A stretch of 64,000 nt of DNA, taken from the NCBI GenBank assembly GCA_963665505.1, contig OY762275.1, positions 1,054,001-1,118,000 on the forward strand, written 5' to 3'. This DNA comes from QANA01 sp963665505 (GTDB taxonomy: Bacteria; Bacillota; Clostridia; Christensenellales; Christensenellaceae). This document shows positions 1 through 6,898 of this stretch, piece after piece (the first letter of the stretch is position 1; each line of letters begins with the position of its first letter). Under the pieces are notes generated by a model. The model was not told the origin of the DNA. It did not search any database and worked only from the letters and a program-made list of their open reading frames with translations. The position numbers were made by a program, and so were the translations under genes.

Positions 1-2
1 GT

Positions 3-983
3 GAATTATTATATTCGGATGATGCACGGGCCAACGCCGCTTCGTATGGCGACGAAGGCGAAGAGATCAAGACCTACCAGACGTGTCTTGCCGAACTGGG
101 ATATTACACAGGGGATGCCGACGGGTATTTCGGCAACGATATGGTCACGGCCGTCAAACGCTTCCAGGATAAGAACGGCCTTATCGCCGACGGCGCCATC
201 GGCCCCGTCACGGCGGAGATGCTGTTCTCCGACAGCGCACAGCCGTATGCCTATACGCTGGGAGACAGCGGCGAGGGCGTGACGGAGATACAGCAAAGGC
301 TCGTAAGCCTGGGCTATATGAGCAACGCGACCGGCTACTTCGGCGAACATACCGAAACGGCCGTCAAGCGTTTCCAGCAGCAGAATGGCCTCAGCGCGGA
401 CGGCAAAGTGGGCGCCAAGACGAGCAGTGTGCTGTTCTCGGACAGCGCAAAGAAATATACGGCACCGACGACTTCGAGTTCTACCGGCAGCGGTTCCACC
501 GGCGGCAGTTCCACCGGCAGCGGTTCCACCGGCGGCAGTTCCACCGGCGGCAGTTCCACCGGCGGCGGTGATACGTCGTCTGCGCCGAGCGGTACGGAGG
601 CCACCTCGGGCGCCGATTCTTCCAAAGTGGAGGCATTCATCGCGGTCGCGCAATCCAAGCTGGGCTGCGATTATGTGCTGGGCGCTAAAGGCCCCGATCG
701 CTTCGACTGTTCCGGCTTCGTATACTGGTGCCTGAACCAAGTGGGGGTCAATCAATCGTATATGACGTCCTACGGCTGGAAAGCGACCACCAAATACCCG
801 ATCATCACCAGCATCAACGAGCTGCAGCGGGGCGATATCATCTGCTTCGAAGGACATGTCGGGATTTGCCTCGGGAACGGACAGATGATCGACGCTTCTT
901 CCACGCAGGATCAGATCCGCATCACCAGCCTCAGCGGTTCGTACTGGCAGAGGAACTTTATCAAAGGGTGCCGGGTGTTCTAA
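3..983 (+). CDS. Secreted cell-wall hydrolase: peptidoglycan-binding repeats plus NlpC/P60 peptidase (5' end outside window)
   Basis: The frame is open to the left edge, so the start and any signal peptide are missing; about 326 residues are visible. Two complete PG_binding_1-type repeats (each with GYFG, AVKRFQ and NGL.ADG) follow the tail of a third. Next comes a Ser/Gly/Thr linker and a C-terminal NlpC/P60 domain with the catalytic Cys in FDCSGF (codon 708-710) and the His in GHVGIC. The family cleaves D-Glu/diaminoacid or related stem-peptide bonds outside the cell. Inference: an endopeptidase held on the wall by its repeats, for growth, separation or spore germination. A strong hairpin terminator follows the stop. 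The family is certain; the exact bond cleaved is unknown. Confidence 0.9.
   Translation, partial: ELLYSDDARANAASYGDEGEEIKTYQTCLAELGYYTGDADGYFGNDMVTAVKRFQDKNGLIADGAIGPVTAEMLFSDSAQPYAYTLGDSGEGVTEIQQRLVSLGYMSNATGYFGEHTETAVKRFQQQNGLSADGKVGAKTSSVLFSDSAKKYTAPTTSSSTGSGSTGGSSTGSGSTGGSSTGGSSTGGGDTSSAPSGTEATSGADSSKVEAFIAVAQSKLGCDYVLGAKGPDRFDCSGFVYWCLNQVGVNQSYMTSYGWKATTKYPIITSINELQRGDIICFEGHVGICLGNGQMIDASSTQDQIRITSLSGSYWQRNFIKGCRVF
478..567 (+). repeat. Six tandem 15-bp units coding a Ser-Thr-Gly linker
   Basis: Six consecutive units close to GTTCCACCGGCGGCA lie at 478, 493, 508, 523, 538 and 553, each differing at one to three bases. They encode STGGS/STGSG pentapeptides between the wall-binding repeats and the NlpC/P60 domain. 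The unit is a multiple of three, so copy-number change would alter linker length without a frameshift. All other frames also stay open here, which creates false ORFs. Confidence 0.95.
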
Positions 984-1020
984 CGTATACGCCGGGCACT
1001 TAGTAAAAGAATATAGGAAT

Positions 1021-1053
1021 AAAAAGGATACATGGAACATGTATCCTTTTTTT
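1021..1053 (+). terminator. Intrinsic terminator after the NlpC/P60 gene
   Basis: A perfect 14-bp stem (1021-1034 with 1038-1051) closes a GAA loop and runs into a T tract. It starts 37 bases after the stop codon at 981-983. Confidence 0.93.
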
Positions 1054-1072
1054 ATTTCGCGCCGGGTCGGAT

Positions 1073-1101
1073 TTGATTTTATCGGCCGGAATAGGTATAA
1101 T
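1073..1101 (+). promoter_or_regulatory. Sigma-A-type promoter for the zinc-ribbon gene
   Basis: TTGATT (1073-1078) and TATAAT (1096-1101) are separated by 17 bases. They lie between the preceding terminator and the start at 1171, giving a leader of about 60 bases. Confidence 0.7.
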
Positions 1102-1170
1102 TTTCAATAGCTGTACCGGGTATCTTCCGGGGAAAGCCGATGTAAAAAAATACAAAGAGGCGGGGAAATT

Positions 1171-2019
1171 ATGTTTTGTAAAAACTGCGGCGGAGAGCTG
1201 GCGGACGGCCAGACGTTTTGCCCTTATTGCGGTGCAAGCATTTCGGATACTCAAAATGCCCGGCCGGCCGCCGGCTCGCCGGCCGGCCGGGCAAACACGG
1301 GGCAGGGCATGAAGATCACGCTGTTTTCCCTGCTGGGTGTGGCGATCCTTTTTATGGGGTTTGCCTTATACCAGTGGGTGCTGGCTGAAAATGGGAAATC
1401 CAGCCTGTTTAGCAAATCGTACGCCGTACCCACGGTCGATATGAACGATTGGGAGACACAAACACCGGCTTTGCCTTCCGAGAGCGCGCCCGTGCAGACG
1501 CCTTCGGTTTCCTCGCCCGATCCCGAAGTGCCTTCCGAGACGCCTTCCGCATCGCTCTACGTGCCTCCGTCCACTTCCGAAGCGACGCCCGGTGCCGATA
1601 CCGTATTTGCAAACGACGGGTTCGAAATGGATGTGGAGGCCTATCTGGCGGAAACCTGGTGGGGCTCGGACGGCACATCGCTGGATAACCCGGACGCGGC
1701 GGCGGTCGCTTCCGGTTACCCCAAGACCTATCTGCCCGGCCTCGGCGAGATACAGTATATTTTTTATGCGGAAGACCAGACCGTACAGATGCTCACGGAG
1801 GATGCGGACGGGGTCCTGACCGACATGGGAATGGTCTTTTACGATGTCGACCCGTATGGATTTTACCTGTACGCGTTTTACCGGACGGTCGAAATAGACG
1901 GCGTTTCGCACGAATTGTACAGCAAGTTCTTTGTATGCGACGACATCCTCTACGAAGTGGAAATGATGGACGGCAGCGAAGTCTCCAATTATATCCCGTA
2001 TATCATTTACGGGCCGTGA
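1171..2019 (+). CDS. Zinc-ribbon, single-pass membrane protein with Ser/Pro-rich stalk
   Basis: The 282-residue protein begins with a four-cysteine zinc ribbon (C3, C6, C17, C20; CKNCG and CPYCG). Then come an Ala/Gly/Pro-rich stretch, one membrane segment near residues 47-68, a Pro/Ser/Thr-rich stalk to about residue 145, and an acidic globular C-terminal domain of about 135 residues. The ribbon is probably cytoplasmic and the C-terminal domain outside. The C-terminal domain is not one I recognise. The start is supported by an AGGCGGGG purine run upstream. The gene is flanked by its own promoter and a bidirectional terminator, so it is monocistronic. The zinc ribbon is certain; the function is unknown. 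Confidence 0.85.
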   Translation: MFCKNCGGELADGQTFCPYCGASISDTQNARPAAGSPAGRANTGQGMKITLFSLLGVAILFMGFALYQWVLAENGKSSLFSKSYAVPTVDMNDWETQTPALPSESAPVQTPSVSSPDPEVPSETPSASLYVPPSTSEATPGADTVFANDGFEMDVEAYLAETWWGSDGTSLDNPDAAAVASGYPKTYLPGLGEIQYIFYAEDQTVQMLTEDADGVLTDMGMVFYDVDPYGFYLYAFYRTVEIDGVSHELYSKFFVCDDILYEVEMMDGSEVSNYIPYIIYGP

Positions 2020-2036
2020 GCAGAAAGAAATAAATA

Positions 2037-2071
2037 GGAAAACGGGGCGGGAATTTCCCGCCCCGTTTTCC
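2037..2071. terminator. Bidirectional intrinsic terminator between convergent genes
   Basis: A perfect 16-bp stem (2037-2052 with 2056-2071) with a 3-base loop has A's on the left arm and T's on the right. It can therefore stop transcription from both the 1171-2019 gene and the minus-strand gene at 2117-2536. Confidence 0.93.
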
Positions 2072-2116
2072 ATCGGCAGATACGCGGGCAAAATACCGGC
2101 GTATCCGCCGATTTTT

Positions 2117-2536
2117 TTATGCGTCTTTTTGTGAGAGCAGCTCAAACGGAAGCTTCCCTTTTGATTTCTCCAGTTCCCGCTCGATACCCTTTAAGATCCT
2201 TTCACATTGAACGGCCAGTTCGCCGAGCAGCACATTGTGTTCACACACCCGTTGTTTGGCGGAAAGTTCCTTTTTCTGCGCGTCCGACAAGATCCTGTTC
2301 GCCCGGTTCTTTGCGTCGTCCACGATCTGCAGGCTGCTCCACTCGGCGCGTATGAGCGCGGCGGCTACGGCTGCTTTCTGCGCCTCGGCCTGCTTGAGCC
2401 TGGCGGCAAGGTCGTGGTTTTCTTCCCGGAGGGAGAGGATGCGTTCTTTTTGTTCCTTTGCAAGTTTTTCGTACTCTTCGGTGATTTGCCGGATCTCTTC
2501 CATCAGGTCTCTGGCCGTTTTTTTCGTCCGTAACAT
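2117..2536 (-). CDS. Coiled-coil protein of unknown function, divergent from mraZ
   Basis: The 139-residue product is almost entirely charged helix (residues about 8-60 and 75-130 with heptad-like spacing), with no membrane segment. I chose the ATG at 2536 because AAGGAGGA lies 4 bases upstream; a longer form from 2596 lacks such a site. The middle contains a DAKNRANRIL-like segment that resembles the coiled coils of DivIVA-type or V-ATPase-subunit-like proteins, but I cannot assign a family. A TATAAT-like -10 reads leftward at 2598-2603. Being divergent from the division cluster makes a role in division or polarity possible, but this is inference. Confidence 0.75.
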   Translation of the reverse strand: MLRTKKTARDLMEEIRQITEEYEKLAKEQKERILSLREENHDLAARLKQAEAQKAAVAAALIRAEWSSLQIVDDAKNRANRILSDAQKKELSAKQRVCEHNVLLGELAVQCERILKGIERELEKSKGKLPFELLSQKDA

Positions 2537-2849
2537 GCGCTCCTCCTTAGCATGGCTTCCCCGAATATTTCCCGTAAAGAAAACCTTGCGTTTCATTCAT
2601 TATAGACCAACGAAGGGGCAGTATATGTCGTTTTGCGCTGTCCTCGCGTTAAAAAGGGCGCGAGGCAGGTCGAAAAAGGCGGGAAAAAGGAAAGAAAGGA
2701 CTTGCCGGAGATTTTTAAAAAAATTTCAAAAAAATTTCTGGATTAGGCAGGAATTACTTTTTATTGCCCGAATATATAGTGATGTTACACTAAAATGGTT
2801 AAAAGTGTTTAAAAGTGGTGAATTTTTTGGCCAGAAGAAGAGGAACCGC
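2537..2849 (+). promoter_or_regulatory. Intergenic control region of the mra/division operon
   Basis: This 313-base gap holds a leftward -10 (2598-2603, complement of TATAAT). Two identical 11-base tracts AAAAAAATTTC follow at 2717-2727 and 2728-2738. The promoter candidate for mraZ is TTGCCC (2764-2769), 16 bases, then TACACT (2786-2791) with an extended TGT before the -10; an alternative -10 is TATAGT at 2775-2780. The MraZ-type repeats at 2792-2820 come directly after. I see no coding ORF in this gap. Confidence 0.7.
2791..2820 (+). promoter_or_regulatory. MraZ-type operator: three 10-bp direct repeats
   Basis: The three units taaaATGGTT, aaaaGTGTTT and aaaaGTGGTG start at 2791, 2801 and 2811, one helical turn apart. 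MraZ proteins are known to bind tandem 10-bp-phased boxes upstream of their own operon, with an AAAGTG-type core in Mollicutes and TGGG-type in E. coli. The boxes overlap or immediately follow the predicted transcription start, so autorepression of the operon is expected. Confidence 0.75.
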
Positions 2850-3281
2850 ATGCTGATAGGTGAGTATTCCCATAATCTTGATCCCAAAGGACGGATCTTT
2901 ATACCGGCGAAATTCAGAGACGAACTCGGCCCGAACTTCATTACGACGCGGGGCATAGGCAAGTGTCTTTTTGTATTTTCCGAGGGAGCCTGGCTGGAAC
3001 TGGCGACCAAACTGAAAGTGATCCCCATCGCAGACCAAAGCGCGCAGGTTTTCCTGCGCATGCTGTTTGCCTCCGCTTCCGAATGCAAACCGGACAAGCA
3101 GGGCAGGATCCTGCTGCCCGCCCGTTTGCGCGAATACGCGGAACTGCAGAAAGAAGTCACGGCCATCGGCGTGATGAGCCGGGTGGAGCTGTGGTCCAGG
3201 GAAAACTGGGCGGAGTATAATGCCTACGCCAACGACCAATACGAAGCCATGCTGTTCAAGCTGGCGGAGCTGGGTATATGA
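2850..3281 (+). CDS. mraZ: Transcriptional regulator MraZ
   Basis: The 143-residue protein has the length usual for the family. It carries two AbrB-like swapped-hairpin halves, each with the DxKGR/DKQGR-type signature (DPKGRIFIPAKFR near residue 10 and DKQGRILLPARLR near residue 85). MraZ is a ring-forming DNA-binding protein that regulates the division and cell-wall operon, and it is the first gene here as expected. The ATG at 2850 is preceded by AGAGGAA; longer in-frame extensions have no conserved content. The stop overlaps the rsmH start by 4 bases (ATGA). Confidence 0.96.
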   Translation: MLIGEYSHNLDPKGRIFIPAKFRDELGPNFITTRGIGKCLFVFSEGAWLELATKLKVIPIADQSAQVFLRMLFASASECKPDKQGRILLPARLREYAELQKEVTAIGVMSRVELWSRENWAEYNAYANDQYEAMLFKLAELGI

Positions 3282-4228
3282 CGTGCGGCCTTGCGCACAA
3301 GACTGTATTGCTGGAAGAAGCGGTTTCTTTCCTGCCGGTCGGGCGGGGAAAACTGTTTGTAGACGGTACGCTGGGGGGCGGCGGTCATGCAGAGCGCATT
3401 TTGCAGCGTTCCCATGGACGGCTGATCGGGGTGGATAAGGACGAACAGGCGATAGAATACGCCCGGCGGTGCCTTTTGCCGTATCAAGACAGGGTCACGT
3501 TTGTCCGCGACGACTTCAAAAACATAAAGGCGGTACTCTCCTCCCTTTCCGTGACGGAGATCGACGGGGCCATATTGGACCTGGGTGTATCCGCTTTTCA
3601 ATTGGATGATAAAACGCGCGGTTTTTCCTATAACCAGGAGGCGCCGCTGGATATGCGCATGGACCGTTCGGCCGGGCTTTCAGCCTACGAAGTGGTGAAC
3701 GGATACGAAGAAGAAAAGTTGAGGCAAGTCATCTTTACATATGGCGAAGAGCGTTTCGGTGCGCGCATCGCAGACGCGGTCGTAAAAAACCGGCCGATAC
3801 AGACGACGCTCCGGCTGGCGGAAGTCGTGAAAGGCGCGATCCCGGCGGCGGCCCGCAGGCGTGGCCCGCACCCGGCCAAACGGACATTCCAGGCGATCCG
3901 CATCGAAGTCAATGGGGAGCTTTCTCAATTGGACGCTGCGCTCGCGGATTTTATCGACGTATTGGCGCCGGGCGGCGTACTTGCGGTCATCAGTTTCCAT
4001 TCTCTGGAAGACCGCATCGTCAAACTGGCCTTCCGGACGGCCGAGCACCCCTGCACCTGTCCGCCGGACTTTCCGGTGTGCGTATGCGGGAAAGTGCCCA
4101 AGGGAAAAATACTGACCAGGAAACCTTTGGTGCCGTCCGCCCAAGAAATAGAAGAAAACCCCAGGGCGCGTAGCGCGAAACTGCGGGCATTTATAAAAAA
4201 TGAGAACCAGAACACGGAGGGAAAATAA
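3278..4228 (+). CDS. rsmH: 16S rRNA (cytosine-1402-N4)-methyltransferase RsmH
   Basis: The 316-residue protein matches RsmH (MraW) end to end. It has an N-terminal HKTVLLEEAV, the SAM-binding VDGTLGGGGHA, DLGVSAFQLD, and a C-terminal VISFHSLEDRIVK. The enzyme N4-methylates C1402 in the P-site of 16S rRNA using S-adenosylmethionine. It is translationally coupled to mraZ by a 4-base overlap. The next gene starts directly after its stop. Confidence 0.97.
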   Translation: MTCGLAHKTVLLEEAVSFLPVGRGKLFVDGTLGGGGHAERILQRSHGRLIGVDKDEQAIEYARRCLLPYQDRVTFVRDDFKNIKAVLSSLSVTEIDGAILDLGVSAFQLDDKTRGFSYNQEAPLDMRMDRSAGLSAYEVVNGYEEEKLRQVIFTYGEERFGARIADAVVKNRPIQTTLRLAEVVKGAIPAAARRRGPHPAKRTFQAIRIEVNGELSQLDAALADFIDVLAPGGVLAVISFHSLEDRIVKLAFRTAEHPCTCPPDFPVCVCGKVPKGKILTRKPLVPSAQEIEENPRARSAKLRAFIKNENQNTEGK

Positions 4229-4756
4229 ATGCAGGCGCTGAGAAAGACAGCCATCGGATACGGATATGACGGGTACGCATTGCCGGATAGGCGCAGGGCG
4301 GTCCCGCAGCCTTCGCCCCGGCGCGAACCGGTCCCCCGGCAGAAGTTATATAAAAAAGTCCAGGTGAAATACGTCTTGCACCCGGCGCAGCGGCAAAAAA
4401 GGAAGAGTGCCTTTTTGAACTGCATGACGATCCTGCTCTCCTTTGTGCTGTTGAGCGCAGTTGTGACGGGCTATGCGCAGATTTCTTCCGTGAATTTGGA
4501 AAATAATGCGATCCAGGCGAATATAGATGAATTAAAAGCCGAAGTGGCGGAGCTGCAGCTCGAAATAAGCACCAAGTGTGACATACAAGAGGTCACGGAA
4601 GTGGCAGGGAAAGATCTGGACATGGGCTTCCCGGAGAGCGCGCAGGTGGAATATGTCGCCTTTGCACAGCCTGTGGAAGAGGCATCCACAGAATCCGAGC
4701 AGGAGGAAGGATGGTTTTCCGTTGCCTGGAACAGCCTTGTCGGGCTTTTTAAATGA
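4229..4756 (+). CDS. ftsL: FtsL-like cell division protein
   Basis: The 175-residue bitopic protein has a basic, Pro-rich cytoplasmic N-terminus (residues 1-60), one membrane segment (about 61-83) and an extracellular coiled coil (about 86-116). An acidic tail follows, ending in WFSVAWNSLVGLFK. The position between rsmH and the division PBP is that of ftsL, whose product joins DivIB/FtsQ and DivIC/FtsB to activate the septal synthase. Sequence conservation of FtsL is weak, so the name rests on topology and position. The tail of about 55 residues after the coiled coil is longer than in typical FtsL. Confidence 0.8.
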   Translation: MQALRKTAIGYGYDGYALPDRRRAVPQPSPRREPVPRQKLYKKVQVKYVLHPAQRQKRKSAFLNCMTILLSFVLLSAVVTGYAQISSVNLENNAIQANIDELKAEVAELQLEISTKCDIQEVTEVAGKDLDMGFPESAQVEYVAFAQPVEEASTESEQEEGWFSVAWNSLVGLFK

Positions 4757-4780
4757 TGCAAGACTGGGAGGTCGCTGGAC

Positions 4781-6871
4781 TTGGCTGGGAACAAAGTATC
4801 CAATAAGAAGAGACTGCATTTTTTGTTTGTTGCCGCAATGTTTCTGCTGCTTGTCATTATCGGCAAACTGGCGGATCTGATGATTTTTCAGGCGGAATCC
4901 CTGCAGGATAAGGCGGAAACCCAGTGGACAAGAGAGGTTTCCGTTTCCCCTAAAAGGGGCAATATTCTGGATTGCAACGGAGAGATACTGGCGGCGAGCA
5001 CGACGGTGGAAAGTGTGCTGCTGTACCCAAAAGATATCGAAGACCCGGGGGAGGTGGCAAATTTGCTGTCTCCCATTTTAGAAATGGAATGGCAAACCGT
5101 CTATGACGTGGCCAGCGACACCTCCAAAGTGGAGGCATGGCTGAAGCGCCAGATTACGGACGACCAAGCCCAGGAGATCCGCTCGTTGGAACTGGACGGC
5201 GTGGGCTTTTCCACAGATACGAAACGCATTTATCCCTACGGCAGCTTCATGTCGCAGGTGCTTGGCTATACGACGGTGGACGGTATCGGGCAGGAAGGGA
5301 CAGAGAAAGCGTACGAAAAATACCTGGCCGGCTATACGGGCACGATCCTTTCACAGGTAGATGCCGAAGGCCGGACGATAGAGGGCAGCGAACAGATCTA
5401 TATAGACGCAGAAGACGGCCTGGATGTACAATTGACATTGGATGCCGTGATACAAAGCTTTGTGGAAAGCGCCGCCAAAGAGGCGCTGGAAGTCAACGAC
5501 GCAAAGAGTGTCTGCGCTATCGTCATGGATCCCAACAACGCCGATATCCTCGCGATGGTCAATTACCCCGAAGCCGATCTTAACAACCTGGACCGGAGCG
5601 ACCTTACGGCGCTTGCGGAACTTTCCCGCAATACGGCCATCACAGACGCGTTCGAGCCCGGCTCTATTTTCAAGGTCGTGACATTGTCGGCGGCGCTGGA
5701 CAGCGGTGCGGCTACGTTGGATACGATGTATACCTGCATAGGATACAAGATGGTGGACGGCGAAAAGATCAACTGCTGGCGGAGCCCCAGCAACCCCCAT
5801 GGAACACAGACGTTTACGGAAGCGGTGGAAAACTCCTGTAACCCGGCGTTCATGGAAATGGCCCTCGCGATGGGTACGGATAGATTTTACGAGTATATCT
5901 ATGATTTTGGGCTCGGAAGCACGACGGGCGTCGGCTTTTCCACGGACGGCGCAGGCATCGTGCGCGCGCCTAAATATGTGAAGAACGTGGACCTGGCGCG
6001 TATCGGGTTCGGGCAGAGCATCGCGGTGACGCCCCTGCAGATGATCACCGCGGCCGCCGCGGCAGTCAACGGCGGTATCCTGTACACCCCGCGGATCGTT
6101 TCCGCGATCCAGGATGCCGAGGGGAATGTCGTCAAAGAATATGCGACCACCCAAGTGCGCAGAGTCATTTCGGAAGAGACCTCCGCCCTCGTCCGCGGCG
6201 TGCTGGAAAGCGTTGTGGCGAACGGCAGCGGCAAGAATGCGCAGATCGAAGGATACCGCGTCGGCGGCAAGACGGGAACGGCGCAGATGTATGAGAACGG
6301 CGTTATCGTGGAGGGGAAGAATATTTCCTCCTTTATTGCGTTCGCACCGGCGGACGACCCGCAGTATATCCTGCTGTTCATCGTGCGGGAGCCCAATGTG
6401 GCGGTGACGTACGGCAGCGTGGTGGCCGCCCCTTATGCCAGACAGATCCTGGAACAATGCCTGAAATACGGCGGGATAGAACCCACCGAGACGACGAGCG
6501 ACCTTGTGGAAGTGCCCGACCTTGTCGGCCTTTCGGAAGAAGATGCAAAACAAGCCGCGGCTGCGGCGGGGCTAAGCGTCACGATGAACGGCGCGGGGGC
6601 CGTAGCGGCGCAGTCTCCTGCGGGCGGGGCGGAAGTCGCCAGGGGAACAAGTATAGATTTATATGCAGAAGGGGTATATATTACAGAGGAACAAATCGTC
6701 GTCCCCGATATACGGGGCATGAAATTGTATGAAGCCTACGAGACGCTGCATGCGCTGGGTCTGGAAATACAGGTTTCAGGGGATACGGAAAACGGATACG
6801 TCAAAAACCAGGATCCCGCGGCCAATACCATCGCTTCGTACGGAGACACGGTGACGGTTACCTGCAAATGA
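4781..6871 (+). CDS. spoVD: Class B penicillin-binding protein with two PASTA domains (SpoVD/FtsI type)
   Basis: The 696-residue protein has one N-terminal membrane segment (about 11-35), a PBP dimerisation domain and a transpeptidase domain. Catalytic motifs are S295-IF-K298, S352-C-N354 and K497-TGT. Two PASTA domains follow at about 574-632 and 639-696. Class B PBPs cross-link septal or spore-cortex peptidoglycan with a SEDS partner, here probably the 10756 gene. Start codon is TTG at 4781, with GGGAGGT upstream. B. subtilis has two PBPs here (pbpB with two PASTA domains, spoVD with one); this cluster has one, so it may serve as the vegetative FtsI. The choice between FtsI and SpoVD is inference. 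Confidence 0.92.
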   Translation: MAGNKVSNKKRLHFLFVAAMFLLLVIIGKLADLMIFQAESLQDKAETQWTREVSVSPKRGNILDCNGEILAASTTVESVLLYPKDIEDPGEVANLLSPILEMEWQTVYDVASDTSKVEAWLKRQITDDQAQEIRSLELDGVGFSTDTKRIYPYGSFMSQVLGYTTVDGIGQEGTEKAYEKYLAGYTGTILSQVDAEGRTIEGSEQIYIDAEDGLDVQLTLDAVIQSFVESAAKEALEVNDAKSVCAIVMDPNNADILAMVNYPEADLNNLDRSDLTALAELSRNTAITDAFEPGSIFKVVTLSAALDSGAATLDTMYTCIGYKMVDGEKINCWRSPSNPHGTQTFTEAVENSCNPAFMEMALAMGTDRFYEYIYDFGLGSTTGVGFSTDGAGIVRAPKYVKNVDLARIGFGQSIAVTPLQMITAAAAAVNGGILYTPRIVSAIQDAEGNVVKEYATTQVRRVISEETSALVRGVLESVVANGSGKNAQIEGYRVGGKTGTAQMYENGVIVEGKNISSFIAFAPADDPQYILLFIVREPNVAVTYGSVVAAPYARQILEQCLKYGGIEPTETTSDLVEVPDLVGLSEEDAKQAAAAAGLSVTMNGAGAVAAQSPAGGAEVARGTSIDLYAEGVYITEEQIVVPDIRGMKLYEAYETLHALGLEIQVSGDTENGYVKNQDPAANTIASYGDTVTVTCK

Positions 6872-6898
6872 AAAAAGCTTTTTAAGGAGTTGGAATAC

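Noticed and set aside
9..1040. 343-codon ORF on the minus strand antisense to the NlpC/P60 gene
   Set aside because: It runs through the tandem repeats, where every frame stays open. The plus strand shows clear wall-binding and NlpC/P60 motifs, and the minus product resembles no family.
5351..6553. 400-codon minus-strand ORF under the PBP gene
   Set aside because: Antisense shadow; the plus strand has SxxK, SxN and KTGT motifs in order.
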